Assembly: GCA_948099385.1 (NCBI GenBank)
Contig: CANUEZ040000196.1
Span: 4,075,001-4,139,000, forward strand
Source: Fasciola hepatica
Taxonomy: Eukaryota; Platyhelminthes; Trematoda; Plagiorchiida; Fasciolidae
Direction: 5' to 3'
DNA: 64,000 bases
Every line of letters starts with the position of its first letter. Positions within the stretch are counted from its first letter, which is position 1. Position numbers and translations under genes: made by a program. The notes beneath the pieces were generated by a model that worked only from the letters and a program-made list of their open reading frames with translations, made no database searches and was not told the origin of the DNA. Positions 35,956 through 47,798 of this stretch are shown piece by piece.

Positions 35956-36378
35956 TAATTTTCAATGGTCAGTTCAGTGTTCAAGCTGCATGGAGAATCA
36001 TATTATACAAATCTACTCTGCTACTGCTCTATTGCATTGTATGAGCAATCTGTGTGGATTGTTCATAAGGGAATGCCTTGGTTTTACTTAGGCCCATAAA
36101 TAGAGAAGTGATGGAACATAGGATTGGATCGGTGTGCGAGAATTTGGTTGTTACCGTTCAAAGCGAAAGCGAAAGCCGAAGCCAATTTGGGGATTGTGCT
36201 ATATCATGTAGTGTATATGTTGAACAAAGCGTTGAGACCCCTATCGGAGGGGCTCGTGCTTTGGGTGTTCGACTGACAATCGTTCACCCCAACCCTTGTT
36301 CGTGTCTCCGAGTGGGTTCTGTCCATGTGCAATGCTCATGATTCCCTTAGCGGATCAAACAGCTGTACAGTGCTTCCA

Positions 36379-37224
36379 TAATTTACAATGGTCAGTTCCG
36401 TGGTCAAGCTGCATGGAGAATCATATTATACAAATCTACTCTGCTACTGCTATATTGCATTGTATGAGCAATCTGTGTGGATTGTTCATAAGGGAATGCC
36501 TTGGTTTTACTTAGGCCCATAAATAGAGAAGTGATGGAACATAGGATTGGATCGGTGTGCGAGAATTTGGTTGTTACCGTTCAAAGCGAAAGCGAAAGCC
36601 GAAGCCAATTTGGGGATTGTGCTATATCATGTAGTGTATATGTTGAACAAAGCGTTCAGACCCATATCGGATAGCCTTGTGGTTTGGGTGTTCGACTGAC
36701 AATCGTTCAACCCAACCCTTGTTCGTGTCTCCGAGTGGGTTCTGTCCATGTGCAATGCTCATGATTCCCTTAGCGGATCAAACAGCTGTACAGTGCTTCC
36801 ATCATTTTCAATGGTCAGTTCAGTGTTCAATCTGCATGGAGAATCATATTATACAAATCTACTCTGCTACTGCTCTATTGCATTGTATGAGCAATCTGTG
36901 TGGATTGTTCATAAGGGAATGCCTTGGTTTTACTTAGGTCCATAAATAGAGAAGTGATGGAACATAGGATTGGATCGGTGTGCGAGAATTTGGTTGTTAC
37001 CGTTCAAAGTGAAAGCGAAAGCCGAAGCCAATTTGGGGATTGTGATATATCATGTAGTGTATATGTTGAACAAAGCGTTGAGACCCATATCGAATGGGCT
37101 CGTGCTTTGGGTGTTCGACTGACATTCGTTCACCCCAACCATTGTTCGTGTCTCCGAGTGGGTTCTGTCCATGTGCAATGCTCATGATTCCCTTAGCGGA
37201 TCAAACAGCTGTACAGTGCTTCCA
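36379..37224. repeat. Dimer HOR, copy 1 (846 bp)
   Basis: Monomers 87-88. At an offset of 846 bp I see no difference from 36296-37220 to 37142-38066. Shared private markers are AATTTACAATGG with CCGTGGTC, GCTATATTGC, TTCAACCC, CCATCATTTTC, TTCAATCTGC, CTTAGGTCCAT, AAAGTGAAAGCG, GTGATATATC, GAATGGGCTCG and AACCATTG. Confidence 0.9.
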
Positions 37225-38070
37225 TAATTTACAATGGTCAGTTCCGTGGTCAAGCTGCATGGAGAATCATATTATACAAATCTACTCTGCTACTGCTATA
37301 TTGCATTGTATGAGCAATCTGTGTGGATTGTTCATAAGGGAATGCCTTGGTTTTACTTAGGCCCATAAATAGAGAAGTGATGGAACATAGGATTGGATCG
37401 GTGTGCGAGAATTTGGTTGTTACCGTTCAAAGCGAAAGCGAAAGCCGAAGCCAATTTGGGGATTGTGCTATATCATGTAGTGTATATGTTGAACAAAGCG
37501 TTCAGACCCATATCGGATAGCCTTGTGGTTTGGGTGTTCGACTGACAATCGTTCAACCCAACCCTTGTTCGTGTCTCCGAGTGGGTTCTGTCCATGTGCA
37601 ATGCTCATGATTCCCTTAGCGGATCAAACAGCTGTACAGTGCTTCCATCATTTTCAATGGTCAGTTCAGTGTTCAATCTGCATGGAGAATCATATTATAC
37701 AAATCTACTCTGCTACTGCTCTATTGCATTGTATGAGCAATCTGTGTGGATTGTTCATAAGGGAATGCCTTGGTTTTACTTAGGTCCATAAATAGAGAAG
37801 TGATGGAACATAGGATTGGATCGGTGTGCGAGAATTTGGTTGTTACCGTTCAAAGTGAAAGCGAAAGCCGAAGCCAATTTGGGGATTGTGATATATCATG
37901 TAGTGTATATGTTGAACAAAGCGTTGAGACCCATATCGAATGGGCTCGTGCTTTGGGTGTTCGACTGACATTCGTTCACCCCAACCATTGTTCGTGTCTC
38001 CGAGTGGGTTCTGTCCATGTGCAATGCTCATGATTCCCTTAGCGGATCAAACAGCTGTACAGTGCTTGCA
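37225..38070. repeat. Dimer HOR, copy 2 (846 bp)
   Basis: Monomers 89-90, the tandem duplicate of 36379-37224. Identity ends at TTGCAT (near 38067), where copy 1 is followed by TTCCAT. Confidence 0.9.
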
Positions 38071-38492
38071 TAATTTTCAATGGTCAGTTCAGTGTTCAAG
38101 CTGCATGGAGAATCATATTATACAAATCTACTCTGCTACTGCTCTATTGCATTGTATGAGCAATCTGTGTGGATTGTTCATAAGGGAATGCCTTGGTTTT
38201 ACTTAGGCCCATAAATAGAGAAGTGATGGAACATAGGATTGGATCGGTGTGCGAGAATTTGGTTGTAACCGTTCAAAGCGAAAGCGAAAGCCGAAGCCAA
38301 TTTGGGGATTGTGCTATATCATGTATTGTATATGTTGAACAAAGCGTTGAGACCCATATGGGATAGCCTTGTTGTTTGGGTGTTCAACTGACATTCGTTC
38401 ACCCCAACCCATGTTCTTGTCCCGTGTGGGCTCTGTCCATGTGCAATGCTCATGATTCCCTTAGCGGATCAAACAGCTGTACAGTGCTTCCA
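38071..38492. repeat. 422-bp monomer 91, TCCCGTGTGGG class
   Basis: Close relative of monomer 85 (TGTTCAACTGAC, CCCATGTTCTTGTCCC). It differs at TTCACCCC against TTCATCCC. Confidence 0.85.
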
Positions 38493-38915
38493 TAATTTTC
38501 AATGGTCAGTTCAGTGTTCAAGCTGCATGGAGAATCATATTATACAAATCTACTCTGCTACTGCTCTATTGCATTGTATCAGCAATCTGTGTGGATTGTT
38601 CATAAGGGAATGCCTTGGTTTTATTTAGGCCCATAAATAGAGAAGTGATGGAACATAGGATTGGATCGGTGTGCGAGAATTTGGTTGTTACCGTTCAAAG
38701 CGAAAGCGAAAGCCGAAGCCAATTTGGGGATTGTGCTATATCATGTATTGTATATGTTGAACAAAGCGTTCAGCCCCATATCGGATAGCCTTGTGGTTTG
38801 GGTGTTCGACTGACATTCGTTCACCCCAACCCTTGTTCGTGTCTCCGAGTGGGCTCTGTCCACGTGCAATGCTCATGATTCCCTTAGCGGATCAAACAGC
38901 TGTACAGTGCTTGCA

Positions 38916-40184
38916 TAATTTTCAATGGTCAGTTCAGTGTTCAAGCTGCATGGAGAATCATATTATACAAATCTACTCTGCTACTGCTCTATTGCATTGT
39001 ATGAGCAATCTGTGTGGATTGTTCATAAGGGAATGCCTTGGTTTTACTTAGGCCCATAAATAGAGAAATGATGGAACATAGGATTGGATCGGTGTGCGAG
39101 AATTTGGTTGTTACCGTTCAAAGCGAAAGCGAAAGCCGAAGCCAATTTGGGGATTGTGCTATATCATGTAGTGTATATGTTGAACAAAGCGTTCAGACCC
39201 ATATCGAAGGGGCTCGTGCATTGGGTGTTCGACTGACATTCGTTCACCCCAACCCTTGTTCGTGTCTCCGAGTGGGTTCTGTCCATGTGCAATGCTCATG
39301 ATTCCCTTAGCGGATCAAACAGCTGTACAGTGCTTCCATAATTTTCAATGGTCAGTTCAGTGTTCAAGCTGCATGGAGAATCATATTATACAAATCTACT
39401 CTGCTACTGCTCTATTGCATTGTATGAGCAATCTGTGTGGATTGTTCATAAGGGAATGCCTTGGTTTTACTTAGGCCCATAAATAGAGAAGTGATGGAAC
39501 ATAGGATTGGATCGGTGTGCGAGAATTTGGTTGTTACCGTTCAAAGCGAAAGCGAAAGCCGAAGCCAATTTGGGGATTGTGCTATATCATGTAGTGTATA
39601 TGTTGAACAAAGCGTTGAGACCCATATCGGAGGGGCTCGTGCTTTGGGTGTTCGACTGACATTCGTTCACCCCAACCCTTGTTCGTGTCTCCGAGTGGGT
39701 TCTGTCCATGTGCAATGCTCATGATTCCCTTAGCGGATCAAACAGCTGTACAGTGCTTCCATAATTTTCAATGGTCAGTTCCGTGGTCAAGCTGCATGGA
39801 GAATCATATTATACAAATCTACTCTGCTACTGCTCTATTGCATTGTATGAGCAATCTGTGTGGATTGTTCATAAGGGAATGCCTTGGTTTTATTTGGGCC
39901 CATAAATAGAGAAGTGATGGAACATAGGATTGGATCGGTGTGCGAGAATTTGGTTGTTACCGTTCAAAGCGAAAGCGAAAGCCGAAGCCAATTTGGGGAT
40001 TGTGCTATATCATGTAGTGTATATGTTGAACAAAGCGTTCAGACCCATATCGGATAGCCTTGTGGTTTGGGTGTTCGACTGTCAATCGTTCACCCCAACC
40101 CTTGTTCGTGTCTCCGAGTGGGCTCTGTCCATGTGCAATGCTCATGATTCCCTTAGCGGATCAAACAGCTGTACAGTGCTTCCA
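38916..40184. repeat. Trimer HOR, copy 1 (1269 bp)
   Basis: Monomers 93-95. The tract 38914-40336 matches 40183-41605 with no difference seen at an offset of 1269 bp. Markers are AGAGAAATGATGG, TATCGAAGGGGCTCGTGCATT, CCGTGGTC, TTTATTTGGGCCC and GACTGTCAATCG. Confidence 0.9.
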
Positions 40185-41453
40185 TAATTTTCAATGGTCA
40201 GTTCAGTGTTCAAGCTGCATGGAGAATCATATTATACAAATCTACTCTGCTACTGCTCTATTGCATTGTATGAGCAATCTGTGTGGATTGTTCATAAGGG
40301 AATGCCTTGGTTTTACTTAGGCCCATAAATAGAGAAATGATGGAACATAGGATTGGATCGGTGTGCGAGAATTTGGTTGTTACCGTTCAAAGCGAAAGCG
40401 AAAGCCGAAGCCAATTTGGGGATTGTGCTATATCATGTAGTGTATATGTTGAACAAAGCGTTCAGACCCATATCGAAGGGGCTCGTGCATTGGGTGTTCG
40501 ACTGACATTCGTTCACCCCAACCCTTGTTCGTGTCTCCGAGTGGGTTCTGTCCATGTGCAATGCTCATGATTCCCTTAGCGGATCAAACAGCTGTACAGT
40601 GCTTCCATAATTTTCAATGGTCAGTTCAGTGTTCAAGCTGCATGGAGAATCATATTATACAAATCTACTCTGCTACTGCTCTATTGCATTGTATGAGCAA
40701 TCTGTGTGGATTGTTCATAAGGGAATGCCTTGGTTTTACTTAGGCCCATAAATAGAGAAGTGATGGAACATAGGATTGGATCGGTGTGCGAGAATTTGGT
40801 TGTTACCGTTCAAAGCGAAAGCGAAAGCCGAAGCCAATTTGGGGATTGTGCTATATCATGTAGTGTATATGTTGAACAAAGCGTTGAGACCCATATCGGA
40901 GGGGCTCGTGCTTTGGGTGTTCGACTGACATTCGTTCACCCCAACCCTTGTTCGTGTCTCCGAGTGGGTTCTGTCCATGTGCAATGCTCATGATTCCCTT
41001 AGCGGATCAAACAGCTGTACAGTGCTTCCATAATTTTCAATGGTCAGTTCCGTGGTCAAGCTGCATGGAGAATCATATTATACAAATCTACTCTGCTACT
41101 GCTCTATTGCATTGTATGAGCAATCTGTGTGGATTGTTCATAAGGGAATGCCTTGGTTTTATTTGGGCCCATAAATAGAGAAGTGATGGAACATAGGATT
41201 GGATCGGTGTGCGAGAATTTGGTTGTTACCGTTCAAAGCGAAAGCGAAAGCCGAAGCCAATTTGGGGATTGTGCTATATCATGTAGTGTATATGTTGAAC
41301 AAAGCGTTCAGACCCATATCGGATAGCCTTGTGGTTTGGGTGTTCGACTGTCAATCGTTCACCCCAACCCTTGTTCGTGTCTCCGAGTGGGCTCTGTCCA
41401 TGTGCAATGCTCATGATTCCCTTAGCGGATCAAACAGCTGTACAGTGCTTCCA
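40185..41453. repeat. Trimer HOR, copy 2 (1269 bp)
   Basis: Monomers 96-98, the tandem duplicate of 38916-40184. The match ends near 41606, where AGAGAAGTG replaces AGAGAAATG, and begins at 40183, just after C replaces the G of TTGCAT. Confidence 0.9.
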
Positions 41454-41876
41454 TAATTTTCAATGGTCAGTTCAGTGTTCAAGCTGCATGGAGAATCATA
41501 TTATACAAATCTACTCTGCTACTGCTCTATTGCATTGTATGAGCAATCTGTGTGGATTGTTCATAAGGGAATGCCTTGGTTTTACTTAGGCCCATAAATA
41601 GAGAAGTGATGGAACATAGGATTGGATCGGTGTGCGAGAATTTGGTTGTTACCGTTCAAAGCGAAAGCGAAAGCCGAAGCCAATTTGGGGATTGTGCTAT
41701 ATCATGTAGTGTATATGTTGAACAAAGCCTTGAGACCCACATCGGATAGCCTTGTGGTTTGGGTGTTCGACTGACATTCGTTCATCCCAACCCTTGTTCG
41801 TTGATCCGAGTGGGTTCTGTCCATGTGCAATGCTCATGATTCCCTTAGCGGATCAAACAGCTGTTCAGTGCTTCCA

Positions 41877-42722
41877 TAATTTTCAATGGTCAGTTCAGTG
41901 TTCAAGCTGCATGGAGAATCATATTATACAAATCTACTCTGCTACTGCTCTATTGCATTGTATGAGCAATCTGTGTGGATTGTTCATAAGGGAATGCCTT
42001 GGTTTTACTTAGGCCCATAAATAGAGAATTGATGTAAAATGGGATTGGATCGGTGTGCGAGAATTTGGTTGTTACCGTTCAAAGTGAAAGCGAAAGCCGA
42101 AGCCAATTTGGGGATTGTGCTATATCATGTAGTGTATATGTTGAACAAAGCGTTGAGACCCACATCGGATAGGCTTGTGGTTTGGGTGTTCGACTGTCAA
42201 TCGTTCACCCCAACCCTTGTTCGTGTCTCCGAGTGGGTTCTGCCCATGTGCAATGCTCATGATTCCCTTAGCGGATCAAACAGCTGTACAGTGCTTCCAT
42301 AATTTTCAATGGTCAGTTCCGTGGTCAAGCTGCATGGAGAATCATATTATACAAATCTACTCTGCTACTGCTCTATTGCATTGTATGAGCAATCTGTGTG
42401 GATTGTTCATAAGGGAATGCCTTGGTTTTATTTAGGCCCATAAATAGAGAAGTGATGGAACATAGGATTGGATCGGTGTGCGAGAATTTGGTTGTTACCG
42501 TTCAAAGCGAAAGCGAAAGCCGAAGCCAATTTGGGGATTGTGCTATATCATGTAGTGTATATGTTGAACAAAGCCTTGAGACCCACATCGGATAGGCTTG
42601 TGGTTTGGGTGTTCGACTGTCAATCGTTCACCCCAACCCTTGTTCGTGTCTCCGAGTGGGTTCTGTCCATGTGCAATGCTCATGATTCCCTTAGCGGATC
42701 AAACAGCTGTACAGTGCTTCCA
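41877..42722. repeat. Dimer segment with AGAGAATTGATGTAAAATGG, two-monomer spacing
   Basis: AGAGAATTGATG followed by TAAAATGGG and AAAGTGAAAGCG occurs near 42022 and again near 42868, an offset of 846 bp (monomers 100 and 102). The downstream halves differ (CACATCGG with GTCAATCG against CATATCGG with GACAATCG), so the duplication is partial or was overwritten. Confidence 0.65.
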
Positions 42723-43146
42723 TAATTTTCAATGGTCAGTTCAGTGTTCAAGCTGCATGGAGAATCATATTATACAAATCTACTCTGCTACTGCTCTATT
42801 GCATTGTATGAGCAATCTGTGTGGATTGTTCATAAGGGAATGCCTTGGTTTTACTTAGGCCCATAAATAGAGAATTGATGTAAAATGGGATTGGATCGGT
42901 GTGCGAGAATTTGGTTGTTACCGTTCAAAGTGAAAGCGAAAGCCGAAGCCAATTTGGGGATTGTGCTATATCATGTAGTGTATATGTTGAACAAAGCGTT
43001 CAGACCCATATCGGATAGCCTTGTGGTTTGGGTGTTCGACTGACAATCGTTCACCCCAACCCTTGTTCGTGTCTCCGAGTGGGTTCTGTCCATGTGCAAT
43101 GCTCATGATTCCCTTTAGCGGATCAAACAGCTGTACAGTGCTTCCA
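42723..43146. repeat. 424-bp monomer 102, 1-bp insertion
   Basis: TTCCCTTTAGCGG near 43111, as in monomer 74. Both copies also have GTTCAGACCC, which makes shared descent or conversion more likely than two separate slips. Confidence 0.85.
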
Positions 43147-45684
43147 TAATTTTCAATGGTCAGTTCAGTGTTCAAGCTGCATGGAGAATCATATTATACA
43201 AATCTACTCTGCTACTGCTCTATTGCATTGTATGAGCAATCTGTGTGGATTGTTCATAAGGGAATGCCTTGGTTTTATTTAGGCCCATAAATAGAGAAGT
43301 GATGGAACATAGGATTGGATCGGTGTGCGAGAATTTGGTTGTTACCGTTCAAAGCGAAAGCGAAAGCCGAAGCCAATTTGGGGATTGTGCTATATCATGT
43401 AGTGTATATGTTGAACAAAGCGTTGAGACCCACATCGGATAGGCTTGTGGTTTGGGTGTTCGACTGACAATCGTTCACCCCAACCCTTGTTCGTGTCTCC
43501 GAGTGGGCTCTGTCCATGTGCAATGCTCATGATTCCCTTAGCGGATCAAACAGCTGTACAGTGCTTGCATAATTTTCAATGGTCAGTTCAGTGTTCAAGC
43601 TGCATGGAGAATCATATTATACAAATCTACTCTGCTACTGCTCTATTGCATTGTATGAGCAATCTGTGTGGATTGTTCATAAGGGAATGCCTTGGTTTTA
43701 CTTAGGCCCATAAATAGAGAAGTGATGGAACATAGGATTGGATCGGTGTGCGAGAATTTGGTTGTTACCGTTCAAAGCGAAAGCGAAAGCCGAAGCCAAT
43801 TTGAGGATTGTGCTATATCATGTAGTGTATATGTTGAACAAAGCGTTGAGACCCACATCGGATAGGCTTGTGGTTTGGGTGTTCCACTGTCAATCGTTCA
43901 CCCCAACCCTTGTTCGTGTCTCCGAGTGGGTTCTGTCCATGTGCAATGCTCATGATTCCCTTAGCGGATCAAACAGCTGTACAGTGCTTCCATAATTTTC
44001 AATGGTCAGTTCCGTGGTCAAGCTGCATGGAGAATCATATTATACAAATCTACTCTGCTACTGCTCTATTGCATTGTATGAGCAATCTGTGTGGATTGTT
44101 CATAAGGGAATGCCTTGGTTTTACTTATGCCCATAAATAGAGAAGTGATGGAACATAGGATTGGATCGGTGTGCGAGAATTTGGTTGTTACCGTTCAAAG
44201 CGAAAGCGAAAGCCGAATCCAATTTGGGGATTGTGCTATATCATGTAGTGTATATGTTGAACAAAGCGTTGAGACCCATATCGGATAGGCTTGTGGTTTG
44301 GGTGTTCGACTGACAACCGTTCACCCCAACCCTTGTTCGTGTCTCCGAGTGGGCTCTGTCAATGTGCAATGCTCATGATTCCCTTAGCGGATCAAACAGC
44401 TGTACAGTGCTTCCATAATTTTCAATGGTCAGTTCAGTGTTCAAGCTGCATGGAGAATCATATTATACAAATCTACTCTGCTACTGCTCTATTGCATTGT
44501 ATGAGCAATCTGTGTGGATTGTTCATAAGGGAATGCCTTGGTTTTCTTTAGGCCCATAAATAGAGAAGTGATGGAACATAGGATTGGATCGGTGTGCGAG
44601 AATTTGGTTGTTACCGTTCAAAGCGAAAGCGAAAGCCGAAGCCAATTTGGGGATTGTGCTATATCATGTAGTGAATATGTTGAACAAAGCGTTGAGACCC
44701 ATATCGAAAGGGCTCGTGCTTTGGGTGTTCGACTGACATTCGTTCACCCCAACCCTTGTTCGTTGATCCGAGTGGGTTCTGTCCATGTGCAATGCTCATG
44801 ATTCCCTTAGCGGATCAAACAGCTGTACAGTGCTTCCATAATTTTCAATGGTCAGTTCAGTGTTCAAGCTGCATGGAGAATCATATTATACAAATCTACT
44901 CTGCTACTGCTCTATTGCATTGTATGAGCAATCTGTGTGGATTGTTCATAAGGGAATGCCTTGGTTTTACTTAGGCCCATAAATAGAGAAGTGATGGAAC
45001 ATAGGATTGGATCGGTGTGCGAGAATTTGGTTGTTACCGTTCAAAGCGAAAGCGAAAGCCGAAGCCAATTTGAGGATTGTGCTATATCATGTAGTGTATA
45101 TGTTGAACAAAGCGTTGAGACCCATATCGGATAGGCTTGTGGTTTGGGTGGTCGACTGTCAATCGTTCACCCCAACCCTTGTTCGTGTCTCCGAGTGGGT
45201 TCTGTCCATGTGCAATGCTCATGATTCCCTTAGCGGATCAAACAGCTGTACAGTGCTTCCATAATTTACAATGGTCAGTTCAGTGTTCAAGCTGCATGGA
45301 GAATTATATTATACAAATCTACTCTGCTACTGCTCTATTGCATTGTATGAGCAATCTGTGTGGATTGTTCATAAGGGAATGCCTTGGTTTTATTTAGGCC
45401 CATAAATAGAGAAGTGATGTAACATATGATTGGATCGGTGTGCGAGAAATTGGTTGTTACCGTTCAAAGCGAAAGCGAAAGCCGAAGCCAATTTGGGGAT
45501 TGTGCTATATCATGTAGTGTATATGTTGAACAAAGCGTTGAGACCCACATCGGATAGGCTTGTGCTTTGGGTGTTCGACTGTCAATCGTTCACCCCAACC
45601 CTTGTTCGTGTCTCCGAGTGGGCTCTGTCCATGTGCAATGCTCATGATTCCCTTAGCGGATCAAACAGCTGTACAGTGCTTCCA

Positions 45685-46106
45685 TAATTTTCAATGGTCA
45701 TTTCAGTGTTCAAGCTGCATGGAGAATCATATTATACAAATCTACTCTGCTACTGCTCTATTGCATTGTATGAGCAATCTGTGTGGATTGTCATAAGGGA
45801 ATGCCTTGGTTTTACTTAGGCCCATAAATAGAGAAGTGATGGAACATAGGATTGGATCGGTGTGCGAGAATTTGGTTGTTACCGTTCAAAGCGAAAGCGA
45901 AAGCCGAAGCCAATTTGGGGATTGTGCTATATCATGTAGTGTATATGTTGAACAAAGCGTTGAGACCCATATCGGATAGCCTTGTGGTTTGGGTGTTCGA
46001 CTGACATTCGTTCACCCCAACCCTTGTTCTTTGATCCGAGTGTGTTCTGTCCATGTGCAATGCTCATGATTCCCTTAGCGGATCAAACAGCTGTACAGTG
46101 CTTGCA
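45685..46106. repeat. 422-bp monomer 109, private deletion
   Basis: GGATTGTCATAAGG near 45787 lacks one T of GGATTGTTCATAAGG. It also has TTCTTTGATCCGAGTGTG, a relative of the TTCGTTGATCC type. Confidence 0.85.
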
Positions 46107-47375
46107 TAATTTTCAATGGTCAGTTCAGTGTTCAAGCTGCATGGAGAATCATATTATACAAATCTACTCTGCTACTGCTCTATTGCATTGTATGAGCAAT
46201 CTGTGTGGATTGTTCATAAGGGAATGCCTTGGTTTTATTTAGGCCCATAAATAGAGAAGTGATGGAACATAGGATTGGATCGGTGTGCGAGAATTTGGTT
46301 GTTACCGTTCAAAGCGAAAGCGAAAGCCGAAGCCAATTTGGGGATTGTGCTATATCATGTAGTGTATATGTTGAACAAAGCGTTGAGACCCATATCGGAT
46401 AGCCTTGTGCTTTGGGTGTTCGACTGACATTCGTTCACCCCAACCCTTGTTCGTGTCTCCGAGTGGGTTCTGTCCATGTGCAATGCTCATGATTCCCTTA
46501 GCGGATCAAACAGCTGTACAGTGCTTCCATAATTTTCAATGGTCAGTTCAGTGTTCAAGCTGCATGGAGAATCATATTATACAAATCTACTCTGCTACTG
46601 CTCTATTGCATTGTATGAGCAATCTGTGTGGATTGTTCATAAGGGAATGCCTTGGTTTTACATAGGCCCATAAATAGAGAAGTGATGGAACATAGGATTG
46701 GATCGGTGTGCGAGAATTTGGTTGTTACCATTCAAAGCGAAAGCGAAAGCCGAAGCCAATTTGGGGATTTTGCTATATCATGTAGTGTATATGTTGAACA
46801 AAGCGTTGAGACCCATATCGAAAGGGCTCGTGCTTTGGGTGTTCGACTGACATTCGTTCACCCCAACCCTTGTTCGTGTCTCCGAGTGGGTTCTGTCCAT
46901 GTGCAATGCTCATGATTCCCTTAGCGGATCAAACAGCTGTACAGTGCTTCCATAATTTTCAATGGTCAGTTCCGTGGTCAAGCTGCATGGAGAATCATAT
47001 TATACAAATCTACTCTGCTACTGCTCTATTGCATTGTATGAGCAATCTGTGTGGATTGTTCATAAGGGAATGCCTTGGTTTTATTTAGGCCCATAAATAG
47101 AGAAGTGATGGAACATAGGATTGGATCGGTGTGCGAGAATTTGGTTGTTACCGTTCAAAGCGAAAGCGAAAGCCGAAGCCAATTTGGGGATTGTGCTATA
47201 TCATGTAGTGTATATGTTGAACAAAGCGTTGAGACCCACATCGGATAGGCTTGTGGTTTGGGTGTTCGACTGTCAATCGTTCACCCCAACCCTTGTTCGT
47301 GTCTCCGAGTGGGTTCTGTCCACGTGCAATGCTCATGATTCCCTTAGCGGATCAAACAGCTGTACAGTGCTTCCA

Positions 47376-47798
47376 TAATTTTCAATGGTCAGTTCAGTGT
47401 TCAAGCTGCATGGAGAATCATATTATACAAATCTACTCTGCTACTGCTCTATTGCATTGTATGAGCAATCTGTGTGGATTGTTCATAAGGGAATGCCTTG
47501 GTTTTATTTAGGCCCATAAATAGAGAAGTGATGGAACATAGGATTGGATCGGTGTGCGAGAATTTGGTTGTTACCGTTCAAAGCGAAAGCGAAAGCCGAA
47601 GCCAATTTGGGGATTGTGCTATATCATGTAGTGTATATGTTAAACAAAGCGTTGAGACCCATATCGAATGGGCTCGTGCTTTGGGTGTTCGACTGACATT
47701 CGTTCTCCCCAACCCTTGTTCGTGTCTCCGAGTGGGCTCTGTCCATGTGCAATGCTTATGATTCCTTTAGCGGATCAAACATCTGTACAGTGCTTCCA
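47376..47798. repeat. Divergent monomer 113
   Basis: Private changes are TGTTAAACAAAG, TTCGTTCTCCCC, AATGCTTATGATTCCTTTAG and AACATCTGTAC. The next monomer has AAGGTAATGCC and TTATTCAGGCCC, so about 400 bp around here carry more singletons than the neighbours. Confidence 0.65.

Larger units (their letters stand above)
30028..41453. repeat. Array zone 4: monomers 72-98
   Basis: A mixture of GATAGCC and GAGGGGCTCG types, with CCGTGGTC in several copies. GGGTTC largely replaces GGGCTC. It contains tandem dimer and trimer duplications in which I see no differences, listed separately. Confidence 0.75.
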
